Shown piece by piece: positions 34,201 to 45,745 of a stretch of 64,000 nucleotides of DNA. The notes under the pieces were generated by a model. It was not told the DNA's origin. It did not search any database and was given only the letters and a program-made list of their open reading frames with translations. The DNA is from Puccinia triticina (Eukaryota; Basidiomycota; Pucciniomycetes; Pucciniales; Pucciniaceae): contig NC_070560.1 of the NCBI RefSeq assembly GCF_026914185.1, forward strand, positions 842,001-906,000, written 5' to 3'. The number at the start of each line of letters is the position of its first letter. Position 1 is the first letter of the stretch. The position numbers were made by a program, and so were the translations under genes.

Positions 34201-35080
34201 CCAGAGATTTCCCAGTTTCTGTAAAACCTTTTGCAGCATTTCCCCTCCCCTGAAGGCTTCCATAGTGAGTCTGAAACTCCGGAGCCTTGCTCCATTTCCT
34301 CTCATCAAGACCCTCTATTTATACCTTTCAGAATCTACCCCACAACACCGCCGCTGCACACAGTATTGTTCCCCTCACTCCTATTGTGTACTCCTCAGGC
34401 CGTTGTCCCTGTTTATTGTTCTCTACTCACATTTTTGCTTACCACACCAATGCCTCCATCTGATTCAAACCCAGAATTCTATTGTCTATTATCCGTCTTA
34501 CCTGATTCATATTTTTCCAACTCCTTCTCTAACTGCTATTCCCTGATCCAACACTCCCTTAACCTCCAAAAATCAACTTCTTTCCTTTCCCGGATCCCGA
34601 AGGTATCTCGTCCTGTTTTACCTCCCAAAATGGTATTTTTCACGGGCACATGAATTCTCAACAAAGTTACTCTGAAAATCAAATGCCTGACCCGGGCAAA
34701 TTGCTACCACTGCATTCCCCGCCCATGGAGTGCGCTATGTATCATAATTTTAATAGGAGATTCACTAATTTCCCTTTTTGAGGTGCTCCCCCTGGTCTCC
34801 CCAATATACTTGTGTTAATTCATTTGCTTACCTGTATTGTACTACTTGATTGGCGAGTATTTCCATAATTACACAGCTGCAGGAGATAACCTTGACTCAA
34901 TGAATGATTTCGTCGTTTTCTCTGGTGAATTATCTCCAATACTCTATTATTTTTGGAGACCACCTTGACGTAGCTCTTGGCAAAGATCAGGGTTTGGCCG
35001 ACAAGCAGGCCAACACTACAGGCCCAGATTCCTCATGGACTGGTTGGCGCGGCTGAGCGACCATCGCCCAATGGCGCCCT
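34201..35080. other. Stretch without a supported gene
   Basis: Pyrimidine-rich on the plus strand from 34230 to 34620 (ORFs of 93-140 codons are Ser/Pro/Leu strings without motif), then mixed DNA. Confidence 0.4.
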
Positions 35081-35083
35081 TGA

Positions 35084-35447
35084 GAGCATCCGCATCGGTT
35101 GCGGATTAAGGGAGGATTAGCGTAACTAATCCTCCTCGGCAACCGCATCGGGTCCAATTTAATCGGACTAAACTCCTCCCGGGAGTACGACTTGGAGTAA
35201 GCGGGAGTAAAGTTACTCCTTGCTAATCCTGGGAGTAAGCGCTGCATGCATATGCACATGCATGGAGACACTGCTCCCCACCCAAAAGTATGCACCAAAC
35301 ACAGCTTAAATAAGCTGTAGGTGCATACCACATACTTACACAGCTTTTTATCCCGCACCGATGTGGTTGCCGGCCAGGACTAGCGCTAATCCGGGAGTAA
35401 GCAGATCTGTTACTCCTCGAGTTACACCCGCACCGATGCGGATGCTC
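35084..35447. mobile_element. 364-bp MITE, TSD TGA
   Basis: Starts GAGCATCCGCATCGG and ends with its exact inverse CCGATGCGGATGCTC; TGA flanks it at 35081-35083 and 35448-35450. Interior has further inverted motifs (GGATTAGCG / CGCTAATCC, GGGAGTAA / TTACTCC). The 3-bp duplication fits a PIF/Harbinger-type origin. Confidence 0.85.
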
Positions 35448-35450
35448 TGA

Positions 35451-37415
35451 GGCCTTCCGGGAGCTTCGTCAGGAGCGAGAGGAGGGGGGCAAGGAAGGCG
35501 GTGATGCGTGTCCGGACCCCCATTCGAGCCATCCGCACCTCCGCCCCAACGCAGGACCATATTCACATCCGTGGCCTCGTCTTGCGAGATCTGATTGGCC
35601 TTGAACATCCGTTTCTCCTCAACCACATATGTTTGCCAGGCAAAGGACCAGAGATTCAACTGTCTCAAGGAGGACCAGATGCGCTATCCAGGCCGGCCGG
35701 TGTGGTGGACAGATGGGTACACGCGTGGGGATCAATCTTTTTTGCCGCGCACGACGCGCGCCGGAGGACGTCAAGATTCAAGAACTCAAGATCTCAGCCC
35801 TCAAGACTTTCTCAGGTTCATGGCGCGGCGTGGCGCGCATCCTCAAGACGTTTCAGGCCTTCTCGCTTCCCACTTTTCTTTCCTTCTTTCTCCTTGTTTC
35901 TTTTGTTGATGGTTTTGTTTTCCTGTTAATTTTCTTTTCATTCAACTTTTGTTATTTTTATTTTTTTTAGTTTGCGCACGTTGGTTAGGGTTTGGATGAG
36001 GAGGGTTGGTTTGTTTTGTTTGTTGTAGCGCCCGCGTGCGCGCTAGGTTGTGATGAGATGTCTGCTACATGTCACCAACTCCAAGGTTTGGGTTCAGTTC
36101 AAACTCAGGCTTTGGAGCGGCATGGACTCACTCTGAACCGTAAATTTTCAGTTTCTCCATCAAATTCTAAGTTTAAAGTCTTGGCAAACCGTCTGCCCGA
36201 AGTCTCAGCTCCTTAAAGTTCATTCTCCCTCCCCGCAACGCAGATCTTTTCCAATTTTCTGGTTTAGATCACACCCCGCCGGCAGTATCCCCGGCTCTTT
36301 TCTCAACAACAAAATCGCCGACGCGCCACTCCAGCCGTCAGAAATCAAAACCCCCCCCCTACACTTACACGAATCTCAGCGCTCTTTTTCGGCCAATCAC
36401 CCCGGAGGGCATACGCAGCCTAGTCTTTTCTTTTTCCATTCCCCTCCCCAAACTGCTGCTGGCCTAGCACTGACAGCTCTGTTTATGAAGCTTAGGGCAA
36501 AAAACCTGTCAAAATAAGGGTTTTGGGCCCTAGCACTATAACTGTGCTGATGTAAACACTAGTAATGTAAATTACTAAACTTGTTACGTGGTAATTTGTC
36601 CACTACAAGGGTTTTAAACACTCTTTAAAAAGAGGAAGATTTATTATGTAATTAATAATATATAATTATTAATTACAGGGAATAAATTTGGCGTAGAAAA
36701 GTAGGTGGTAAGCGCTTAAACTGATTGGCTGCTTGTCAGAGGCGGAGGTCTTACGGCAACTACTTTTAAGGTTAAAGCTTGTAAATATACTAATAAGGGA
36801 TTTTTGATATTTAAAGGTTTAATCCAGTGGATTTTACGTGCAGGGGATGGTTTAAAAGGGAAAAGTGGCTACAAATGTAGCTGAGGAGAATATTCACGGC
36901 AAACTTACAGTTTATGGGCGGTGAATGGTCTGGGGGATCTTTTCCTGAGGGCCGAATAGGCCTCTATTTATAGAGGGGACTTCAGTGGGCGTAAACACTG
37001 AGTCCTTTTCTCCCTATGGGAGTATCCATGGCTGTAGCCGTGAAAAGGGCTTGGCTGTGGGTATTTTAATTGTATTAAAATAGACTAATTTCCCTGACTC
37101 TGTCACATGACATGTTTATAACCAATTGTCATGTGAAAGAGCTTCAGTAGAAGTCTTCATAATACTTTCACGGGGTATTTTTACACGATTAATATTACTC
37201 ATTATTGTACAACAGTTTAATTTTATGTATTTTAATTGTTTTACTAATTTTTTGTATGTAATACTATTTTTGGGCGCTTTCTGTGGCCAATTCTTATTTA
37301 TACAATTAGTACATGAAGGAATAGGAATAAGGGGGTACTTTAAGTGGGTGACCCCCCTTAATTTATGATGAGGAATCTGATTCTGCAATAATAATTTGAT
37401 AATTATTATTATTTA
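35451..37415. other. Mixed DNA, possible gene fragment at 35460-35670
   Basis: Minus-strand reading at 35500-35668 (RQLNLWSFAWQTYVVEEKRM, then ANQISQDEATDVNMVLRWGG) looks protein-like but is short, GC-rich and unassigned. 36.0-36.5 kb is GC-rich and 36.5-37.4 kb AT-rich, with a palindromic TAATTAATAATATATAATTA near 36647. No further gene supported. Confidence 0.35.
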
Positions 37416-37439
37416 CTGAGTTATTGCAGTCTTTTGGAT

Positions 37440-37990
37440 ACTTGATGTATCTCTAAGGCGGACAAGCACCGGCCAGAGTTCCTCACCGGGCCCAGAGCGC
37501 TTCCAGGGTGGAAAACAACATGTTTGGCTCCTTGTTGATCCCCGCTTGGCGGATGTTCCCAAACCCAATGACCCCAACAACCCCTAATATCAACACTACC
37601 GTCCTGACCGCATCTATTGTTGTGATCTTTTTCCCAAATAGCCATCTTGCAAATAGAATGCTGAAGATCAATGAGGCCTATCCTAGAGGCACCAACTACT
37701 CTGTTATTTCAATCAAGCAAAAACCAGAATCCAGACTTGAGTTTTGTCCAACAAGCAAGAGAAAAAATTGGTCCTACCTATCTGATTGCATGTACTGTAG
37801 GGCCAGAATGCTACCCATGACCTGGGAGAGGCCGTAGAGAAACAGTTCGAGCAGCCAGATCGGTCTGAAGCGCGATTTCTGGAGGTGACGGCTGGTGGCC
37901 AATTTGGACTGTTTCTTGAGGTCAAGTTTCTGGTGATTGTTTTGTGCTGTTGCTGTTGCTGTTCAGGCTGGCCATTGTCTGTTTGATGCA
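37440..37990 (-). pseudogene. NIPA-type (DUF803) magnesium transporter fragment
   Basis: Minus strand: MASLNSNSNSTKQSP, a frame shift, KKQSKLATSRHLQKSRFRPI, then membrane segment LLELFLYGLSQVMGSILALQ, a probable intron of about 70 bp (GTAGGACC...AACAG), and after further frameshifts FSILFARWLFGKKITTIDAV and VLILGVVGVIGFGN. The order (a hydrophobic helix ending LQYM, then LIFNxLFAR-like and ILGV-like segments) is that of fungal NIPA/DUF803 membrane proteins. Only the central part is present, frames are broken, and the rest of the transporter is missing. Confidence 0.65.
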
Positions 37991-38424
37991 CAAACTTGCC
38001 TGATTCAATGAGCATGAAATCCTCCTTCCTAGCACCAAAAATTGGCCCTGAATGCTGTATCTCTTTCTTTCTTGAACTATGTATCCCCAACACACCACCT
38101 CTCTTCTTTCCAATTTACATTTGAAAACAAGAAGCAAATAAATAAATGTTGTGCTCTTATCACGGATGGATAGATATGGACCAATTTTCCCAAACTCATA
38201 AATTCCCTCAGTTCATGTTTTCTTACAATTTGTATAAGATAAGAAATAAAAAAAACTGCTGGTTTATTATTCTGTGCCAAGTTCATCTTCTGTGGTGTAT
38301 GAGATGAGTTCATTTTCCACGGCGCAGCCGCGAGTTCCCTAGTTGCTGTTATTTCCTGTTATTGTTAGTATGGATACTTGTATCTCAGATAACAAAAAAC
38401 ATGAATTTGGGAGTCAATAAAATG

Positions 38425-38600
38425 GCTAAACTAACATTTATTGTCCAATAACGTTAGTGTAGTGCAGTGGCCCAATGCTGCTTCCATATGTTAATGTTTC
38501 TTTAACATGTGTCTATCTCTCCTTCCATCTCATGTGAGATGTCTGTTTTGTTTGTTTTGTCACTTAGGCCCCCTTTGTATTTTGCAAGGGGGCTCTCTAG
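38425..38600. repeat. Array of short hairpins, right set
   Basis: Consecutive short inverted repeats CTAACA...GTTAG, CATATGTTAATG...CATG, CATCTCATGTGAGATG and GCCCCCTT...AAGGGGGC. Read in reverse complement, GGGCCACTGCACTACACTAA resembles GGGCCAATACACTAA of the left set (about 34014), so the two sets may be the ends of one 4.7-kb element holding the MITE and the NIPA fragment. Confidence 0.55.
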
Positions 38601-40053
38601 TTGTGACTAAATATTTCCTCTGCTTGGATTTGAAATCAAAGCATCAAGTCAGAGCTCTAACTACCCAGACCTACCTTTGCTCCTTGATCCAATCTCAAGA
38701 CCCCTCAAGATTGAAACTCTCACCTCATCAAACCCCTTTCACTGACTGAAATTCTCTCATTGGTATTTAGCACCCTTTTGCCACCATACACTAGAGATCC
38801 TCAAGTGTCATCCAACTTAATTCCTTTGCTTTGGATGGCCCGCCTAGGCTGGCGCGGCCCTTGCATGGAGCACAAGACTCAAAAGGGGGGACTTGAGACT
38901 AATTTTCCCAAACTGAATTGAGATCTTGGGGTGTTTTGGCATGAAATAATTTGCCCACCCATTTTCCCCACCTTCCCAGAGTGTTACAAGCCATGGAACA
39001 GGCTCCATAGCACAGACCCACATGTACATAGCCATCAAATACATCTCACAGACCACACATTCATGGTTTGAGAGGCTGGGGATCTCCTCATCCTGCAATA
39101 TACCATGTAGGATCCTGATTCCCTTGAACCCCATTCTTCAGATCTCATCTTCTTCTCCAAAGACTTGACCATAACATATTGCAGGATCTCAATCATGGAG
39201 AGTAGACATCATATCAAAAATAAAATCATAAACCATATTTCTCCACCTGGGAAACCTTGTCTATCCTCACTCCCCACCTTGTCAACCCTATAATTCACTC
39301 TTCAACTCTAAAGTGGACCTCAAAGACAAGAAATTCAAGACCAAGCCCCACAACACAACATAAAAACAGAACCCAAACTACTTTGACTCCAAAACCTTGC
39401 CCATCCCCACCCCTTTTATGTACACATGAACATTTCATGTGATTTGTTTGAGATGACGGTGTTGAGATATACATATGCTCATATCTAGTACTCTGTATGC
39501 TTCAACCAAACACATTAAATATTGTATTTAGTCTCCACTAGATTGGCACCTGGATTTTCATCCTCAGTGAATCAAAACCTTAAATTCTCACTCACCAAAG
39601 TGTCACTGGTTTTTCAACCGTGAACTTTGGGTTTTTCAGGCCTGGATAGGCTCAAAAGCTTGGGAGAAATCAGGAAGAATTAGGATCAGGAGCAATAATT
39701 CTCAGAAAATAATGGTATGTTCCTTGGATCAGGATTGAAATTGCATGGGGGACCTTGTCCAAGCTCGGGCGGAGCTTGAACTATAGTCCAGGACAAGCAA
39801 TTTGCACCTGACCCTTGTTTTCAAAGCACATCTGCCACTCTGAAAACAACAACAGTTTGAAAATAACCAGAACAACCAACACAAAAAAACCACAACAGTC
39901 AGCAACCAAACAAAAACCAGAGAACAGAGCTCTCAAAGTGGATGTATTCTCCAGTACACAAGAAAGGTAAGAAACAGATTGAGTGTGAGATAGAAGGGAA
40001 AAATAACCAGAAAAGGGAACCAAAGGAACATAGGTAAAATAGTGTAATGAAAC
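38601..40053. other. Stretch without a supported gene
   Basis: Mixed repeat-like DNA. A minus-strand ORF of 96 codons at 38844-39134 and a minus-strand tRNA-T-arm-like palindrome near 38625-38645 were seen, but neither is convincing. Confidence 0.4.
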
Positions 40054-40447
40054 TTGTTGAAATTCCAGTGTCCTTGGGCTCTCTTTCCTCATCTTTCCCT
40101 TCCCTGTCACACTTTTCCTCTCCCTGTCACTCCCTCACTCCCTCCAGATGCATATTCAGTGTTCACCTTCTGTCCCACAATCCAGCCCCAATATTGTAAT
40201 AGCTTAAAGATCCACAGCTTAGAGAAGAAATAAAACCGCATCTGATTTCTGTGTGCATTTCCCTGAGGTCTCTACATTATACAACCTCCTGTAGCATGAG
40301 CGCTTTTCCGCCACGCAAGCTAGCAGCTTTTTTCCCTCTTTGAAGGCTTCCTTGGCCCCTTTTATTCTTTCCCCCAGAGTCTCTCTGGGTTGTTTTTCTT
40401 TGGGTCCTTCATCTTCTCCTTGACCTCCGGTCAGAGCTTCAACACAA
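40054..40447 (+). repeat. Probable 5' LTR of a copia-like element
   Basis: TGTTGAAATTCCAG ... ends near CCTCCGGTCA. Matches 43431-43655 and then 44209-44358 in the same order and orientation; only the second copy has extra DNA between the two blocks. No primer-binding site is obvious after it. Confidence 0.55.
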
Positions 40448-40494
40448 TTAAAAGTCTCTGTCTCTTTGCTCTGGAAAATCCTCCTCAACATAAC

Positions 40495-41170
40495 TTGATT
40501 TTTTTTTCCATCACCCTTCTGTTATGATCTGAATAAGCGAGCCGTACCTACATTAGCCTGGTACATGTTGTATCTATCAAATGTCACAGCTTCCTCACAT
40601 TAGTGGAAGCCGGTGTGGAACTACTCTGAGGGAAGAATACTAGAGCTTGAGAGGGATTTGGTGCTTGAAGGGCTGCCTCTCAGGGGAACAAGAAAAAGAA
40701 TATATGAATATGGACTCTTAAGGAAAGGTGTGGCTATGGAGATTCTTGAGGTATGTCTGTAGGGTTTTAATTTAATGGGTATACTAATCTAATAGTTGGA
40801 GTCAAGGATAATATCAAGTTTGTCCAGTCTGATTTACTGGCATAAACTAGGCTAATGAAGGGTGACCAGTTATCTGAATTTCAGGGGCAGGATCTGATAG
40901 GGAACAAAAGGTAGGGCCAAAGAGGGCAGACTATATACAAAATATTGTGGGGCTGAGTTGTGGTTGGAAGAAAAGGTGAAAAAGTGAAAATTCTCAATCA
41001 AGGGGCTGAGGCTGAAAATGCTATGGGGATGGAAATTTCTGGAATGAGGCTGGAATCTGGAGAGACAATGAAACATCAGAAGAAAGGGATTACATATCAT
41101 ATGAGTGGCTGAAAAGGGAAGGGCTGAAACCAAAGGGGACAAGGGTTAACCAAGATGGGATCTCCATGCT
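40495..41170 (-). repeat. LTR-like dispersed repeat, copy 2 (minus orientation)
   Basis: Reverse-complement relative of 24571-25080; this copy runs to the end-like sequence ATCATAACA at about 40518-40526. It lies between the putative 5' LTR and the gag of the copia-like element, so it appears nested in it. Its upstream boundary is not clear. Confidence 0.5.
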
Positions 41171-41717
41171 TGCTACATGTGTGGCTAATGCCAAGATGGG
41201 GTTGTTATGCTGGATTGGGAAGGGAGGAAAAGATGATGAATATCCAGGGTCTTTCCTAATAGTCTGGCTCTGTCTGATGGGTAACTTTCTCCCACTTGTG
41301 CCTAGCTGGGAGCCTGAGGAGTATTGAATCGGTGTAGGTGGGTATCCAGAAGGTGGGGAAAAAGGGTGAAGAGAGAATGAGGGTCCTGTTGGTGGGTATC
41401 AGTTGTCCTGGCCTTGATCCTTAAGGGAGGTGGGTGCTTGAGTATTCCAGAGAGGGTTATATTGAGGGGAAAAGACTTTGATTTTGGTGCCATATTTAGG
41501 ATGGGCTTACCACACCGGGGAGAGATCCTCACACTCTCCCCATCTAGCAATCAACATAGTTTGCAGCTTCCTGTAGAAGTCCCAAGCCTTCTCTCCCAAA
41601 GAAAATCATAACACCTTCACACAATCTTCAACAATTACACACCACACTCTTGGTCATAACTCAATCTTGCCTCTTCCTCACAAAATTTGCTTGCAGTCTC
41701 TTATTTCTTCCTCAGCA

Positions 41718-43374
41718 ATGGCCTCCAGGGATGTCCCTCTCTACCTTGACAAAAGCAACTACAACTCCTGGTTGTTTCTCATTATGTCACAACTGGATTG
41801 CATTGGAGCCTTTGTACTTGTTTCAAGGAATAACAAAACCACCCTTGCCAACGGACAAGCCAGACAAGAAGTGTGAGAATTCACGCCTAGGTGAACAGTG
41901 TTGATCTCATAATTTGAGAAAGACGCTGGGATCTAAACCCTCTGCGGAAAATGGTAAGCTCAGCAAACCTTTTCCGCAGAACAAGCTGCGGCGGAAGGAT
42001 GAAAAAACTGACAATGCATTCACAGTGCTTGACAGTGATTCCCCCGCAATACACAAGCTTAGATCAGTGGCAAAGCCCAATCAATGATCACTCAGGGACA
42101 GAATAACAAACAACACCAAAGGTGAGCTGGCTGTTAGTTCTTAAATGAGATGATAGGATGACTAGCTAAGGCAGCATCTAATTTCCCCTAGGCAAAGTCA
42201 AGGAGGAAGAGATTGTCCAAACTGAATCCGCAAAAATTGCAGGAGAAAACATTGGTAAGGACAAAAGATCATTAGGCTAGGCGGAAACTATACATGAGCT
42301 GACAAGAGAGCACTGTTACTACACAGATAACGTAGCTTGTCTCTTGTGCCGTTTTGCCAAACCAAAGCAGACCAACAGAAAAAGTGCTTAAGGCGTCTGC
42401 TGAATCAATCAATTGGGAGAATTGCTCTCCAATCTTCACTTCTTATTTCTATTTTCTATCTCAGTAGAGAGTGGCTTGTTGACTGCCCTTAGGTAAATTA
42501 ATCAACTCAGATCTTTGGTTGTTTGATACGTTACGAGTGTCACAATTTAGTCTAATTAAGAAATCAAACTCTTAGTTCTCCATATTCTTTCAAGAAGAAT
42601 GTCTATCAAGAGTTGAATCAACAAGCATACCACGAGATTGTCAAACATCTTGACAGCAACAATCTTGCATATGTCTCTCAGACCCTCACCAACCAGCTCA
42701 TGTTCAGCAGGTACTCAGTATGGACAATACTCAAGCAGAAATACAACAGAGATGATAACGTTGCTAGAGATCAGGCCCTTGATCAATTCCTCAACATCAA
42801 ATATCAGACCCTGACTTCAGCCTTCATTGCAGAAGTAGGTGCTGCAAACCACCAAATATTCTCTATGAAAGTTGGTCTTGATGATCAGAGCAAGATGGCT
42901 ATAATTCTTTGAAAGTTACCATCTGCTGAATATAAATATTTTTGCAACATTTTCAATGTCAATTTTCCCATTGACACTGTAGCAGCAATCTCAACGCGCC
43001 TGGAAAAACACATAGCTTGAAATTGACTTGACCGTATCTAAAACAATCCTTCTTAAATGACTCTCCTCACCACCAACAGAAAATTCTACCTCTTTCCCCC
43101 TTGCAAGAAAGTATTTACTATTTGTTCTCACTGCAAAAAATCCAGTCATCATGAATTGATATGCTTCAAGAAAAATCCTGAGCAACACCCGTCAAAGTCA
43201 TCAACGTCAAAATCAGCTTCAAAGTTGTCTCCTGCTGCGCAAGCTCACCTGGCATTTGTTAAATTGCACACACTGGTTTGTCATCAAACTCAGCCAACAG
43301 ATTCACTGAAGAGAAAATCAAGTTGGAACAAAATTTTCAGGCAATGCTGGCTGCCCCCAAATTCAATAAATTGA
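41718..43374 (+). pseudogene. Copia-like gag, broken
   Basis: Begins MASRDVPLYLDKSNYNSWLF, the usual opening of fungal and plant copia gag (UBN2-type), is cut by a solo LTR at 41872-42592, and resumes NVYQELNQQAYHEIVKHLDS ... SRYSVWTILKQKYN. A stop follows KMAIIL at 42912. Downstream a CX2CX4HX4C knuckle (CSHCKKSSHHELIC) remains near 43121. The two halves are not in the same frame, so at least one frameshift predates or accompanies the insertion. No protease, integrase or RT follows. Confidence 0.75.
41872..42592 (+). mobile_element. Solo LTR, 721 bp, TSD AGAAG
   Basis: TGTGAGAA ... TTCTTTCA, flanked by AGAAG at 41867-41871 and 42593-42597. No ORF. Inserted in the copia-like gag. Confidence 0.85.
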
Positions 43375-43430
43375 TAATTGGCTGTGGTCTCTAGGTCCAA
43401 AGGTCATGGGTCATCAGTTGGGGGGGGGGG

Positions 43431-44358
43431 TGTTGAAATTCCAGCGTCCCCGGTCTCTCTTTCCTCATCTTTCCCTTCCCTATCACTCCCTCACTCCCTC
43501 CAGATTCATATTCAATGTTCACCTTTTGTCCCACAATCCGCCCCCAATATTGTAATAGCTGAAAGATACCCAGCTTAGACAATAAATAAAACCACATTTG
43601 CTTTTTGTGTGCATTTCCCTGAGGTCTCAGTATACAACCTCCTGTAGAGTTGTGGTGTGCTTGATGTTTACCTATCTAGCCCATTTCAAAACTTACTTTT
43701 TTCTCATATGCACACTCTCAAATCAACCAATATGGCGGCACCACTGGATTCCACAGCCAAAACTACACAGGACATCATGGACAACACACCTTACACCACT
43801 CTGGATGAGAAGATACAACCCCTTCAAGACAACATCAGTCAGTTAAATACACACAAACACCATACTCAGGTCATGTAATCCATTACATGAACCACACTTA
43901 CCCCGGACCATGCAATCCGTTACATGGACCACTCTGACAACTTGTCTACCCTTTACATATGTATTACCTCATCAGCTGCACTCATTACATTGTGCAATGC
44001 ACATTTGATGCACGTGTCATGCAGTGTCATGCAATGTCATGCAGTCTTATGCACACTTGATGCAGGCTTATGCAGTCTTATGCAGGTGCATGCAGACTAA
44101 TGTAATAGGGGCTTCAGTCTGAAAGTTGAACCAGGAAAGGCAGAGGTTTCCTCATACATCCCTTTCTGCACTCAGCAAAAGGTTCTCAGGAACACTTTTG
44201 AGCTTTGCAGTGTGAGTGCTTTTCTGCCACACAAGCTAGCAGCTTTTTTCCCTCTTTGAGGGCTTCCTTGGCCCCCTTTTGTTCTTTCCCTCATAGTCTC
44301 TCTGGGGTTTTTTTCTTTGGGTCCTTCATCTTCTCCTCCACCTCCAGTCACAGTGTAA
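43431..44358 (+). repeat. Probable 3' LTR of the copia-like element, interrupted
   Basis: Preceded directly by a polypurine run (GTTGGGGGGGGGG), as expected for a 3' LTR. Blocks 43431-43655 and 44209-44358 match the 5' copy. The 553 bp between (43656-44208) are foreign: they hold a gag-like start (MAAPLDSTAKTTQDIMDNTP at 43732), paired TGTAATCCATTACATGAACC-type motifs, TCATGCAG repeats and an LTR-like end (CAGCAAAAGGTTCTCAGG ... TTGCA) related to the LTR end at 53807. Confidence 0.6.
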
Positions 44359-45735
44359 ATGCTTGCTTAGAGCTCTTCACTGGCTGTTGGGCGGAGGCTT
44401 GGGAAGGACAGAGCTTGAGGCTCGGGCAAGTCTAGAACCAACGGGGCTGTATTGCATCTAGCTGGCGGAGAGATGAATGTGGTCCGGGTCTCTCTGTGTC
44501 AGTCTATGTACAAATGAGAAAGGGGAGAAGGGCTTAACTAGCCGGCGGAGAGATGAATGTGGTCCGGGTCTCTGCCGGCTAGGAAGGGGGGAGGGGAATG
44601 AGCTGAAATAGAGTTCCCCTCCTGTGACTTGGCTTTGTGAAACCCCAGGGAACCAGGGGGTCTCAAAGTCTCCCCCCCCCCCCCCCCCCTATATTAAGAG
44701 GAGAGCAATGGGCAGGGGGAGGCTGTTGTGGATGGAAAAGAGTTGGATGAGGCGGTGTGTTGAGGGAGGGAAGAGTTGGGGAAATAGGATTGGTGGTGTG
44801 GGTCCAGAGGTGGGGGGGTAAGAAATGGGGAGCCAGAAGGGAGCGGTGTGGTTGAGAGTTGGTGAGGTTGCAAAGGTGTGGAAGCATCCTGTCGTCCATG
44901 GTGCCAATGGTGGGGAAGGTGGGCCGGCAATCCAAGAGAATGATCTAGGGGGGGAAAAACCAGTGGGGTTGTGCTCACAGCGTGGCCTGGGTGATGTTTG
45001 AACAACAGGGGGTGGTAGAGGGTGCCCGGAGGGGGAAGGTGTTGTGTAAATTGTGGGAAATCTCCTCAACTCGGCGGTACATTATTGCACCATGATTGAT
45101 GGGGTGGTTTGGAGGTGGCATATGAGTTGGCATGAACTGGGGTCAAGGGCGACAAGACGGAGAAGCGGTGTTCAACAACACGGCCGGGGTAGCAGCGTGC
45201 GGAGGAGCGGGGAGTCAAGGCACCGCTTGACCGGTATTGGCTGGCGGGGAAGGTGGGTATGTGGACTCCAGCCTATGGATCAAGGAGGCACAGGGGACTC
45301 GGGCTTGCGGAGTGGTCTGGGATGAGTTGGGTGGTGAACCGGACAGAGTATGGGACGGATTGTCCACAGTAATCTTGGTGTCCTTGGCCGGCAAAGCTAG
45401 TGCGGAAAGTTCAGAGTCAGCAAGTGGACGAGTAGTGGATCAGGAGAGTTACATACCTGGAGCTTGCAGGAACAAGTGCTTGGGCGAAAGCACGATTGGC
45501 AATGGGTCTCTGGGTCAAGCAGCAAGACCCAAGGAGTGCGGAGTAGCTAGGCACGGGCGCTTCAAGGATCCTTCTGGGTATTCCGCAGCAGTTTTCTTGG
45601 AGTGACCAGAGGACAAAGAGGCAGCTTGTGGGCGTTTAAGTAGTTTGTTGCATAGGGGCTGGTTGACACCATGTTTGTTGGCCCATTCCTTGGCTTTGCA
45701 GACGTAATCCTTGCTTTGCAGACGTAATCCTTGGT
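44359..45735. other. GC-rich repeat-like DNA, no supported gene
   Basis: A 30-bp phrase containing GGCGGAGAGATGAATGTGG occurs twice (near 44463 and 44542). A C run lies at 44674-44690. ORFs of 80-126 codons occur on both strands but overlap and lack motifs. A 20-bp unit CTTTGCAGACGTAATCCTTG is tandemly duplicated just before 45735. Confidence 0.4.
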
Positions 45736-45745
45736 GCTATCAAAC

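Noticed and set aside
34231..34653. 140-codon Ser/Pro/Leu ORF
   Set aside because: Pyrimidine-rich composition, an overlapping second frame of similar kind, no motif.
38600..38700. tRNA-like arrangement on the minus strand (GATTTCAAATCC T-arm-like)
   Set aside because: No paired acceptor or D arm could be drawn; palindrome alone is not enough.
45053..45605. Plus-strand ORFs of 90-122 codons in G-rich DNA
   Set aside because: Overlapping frames, no conserved motif, surrounded by repeat-like sequence.
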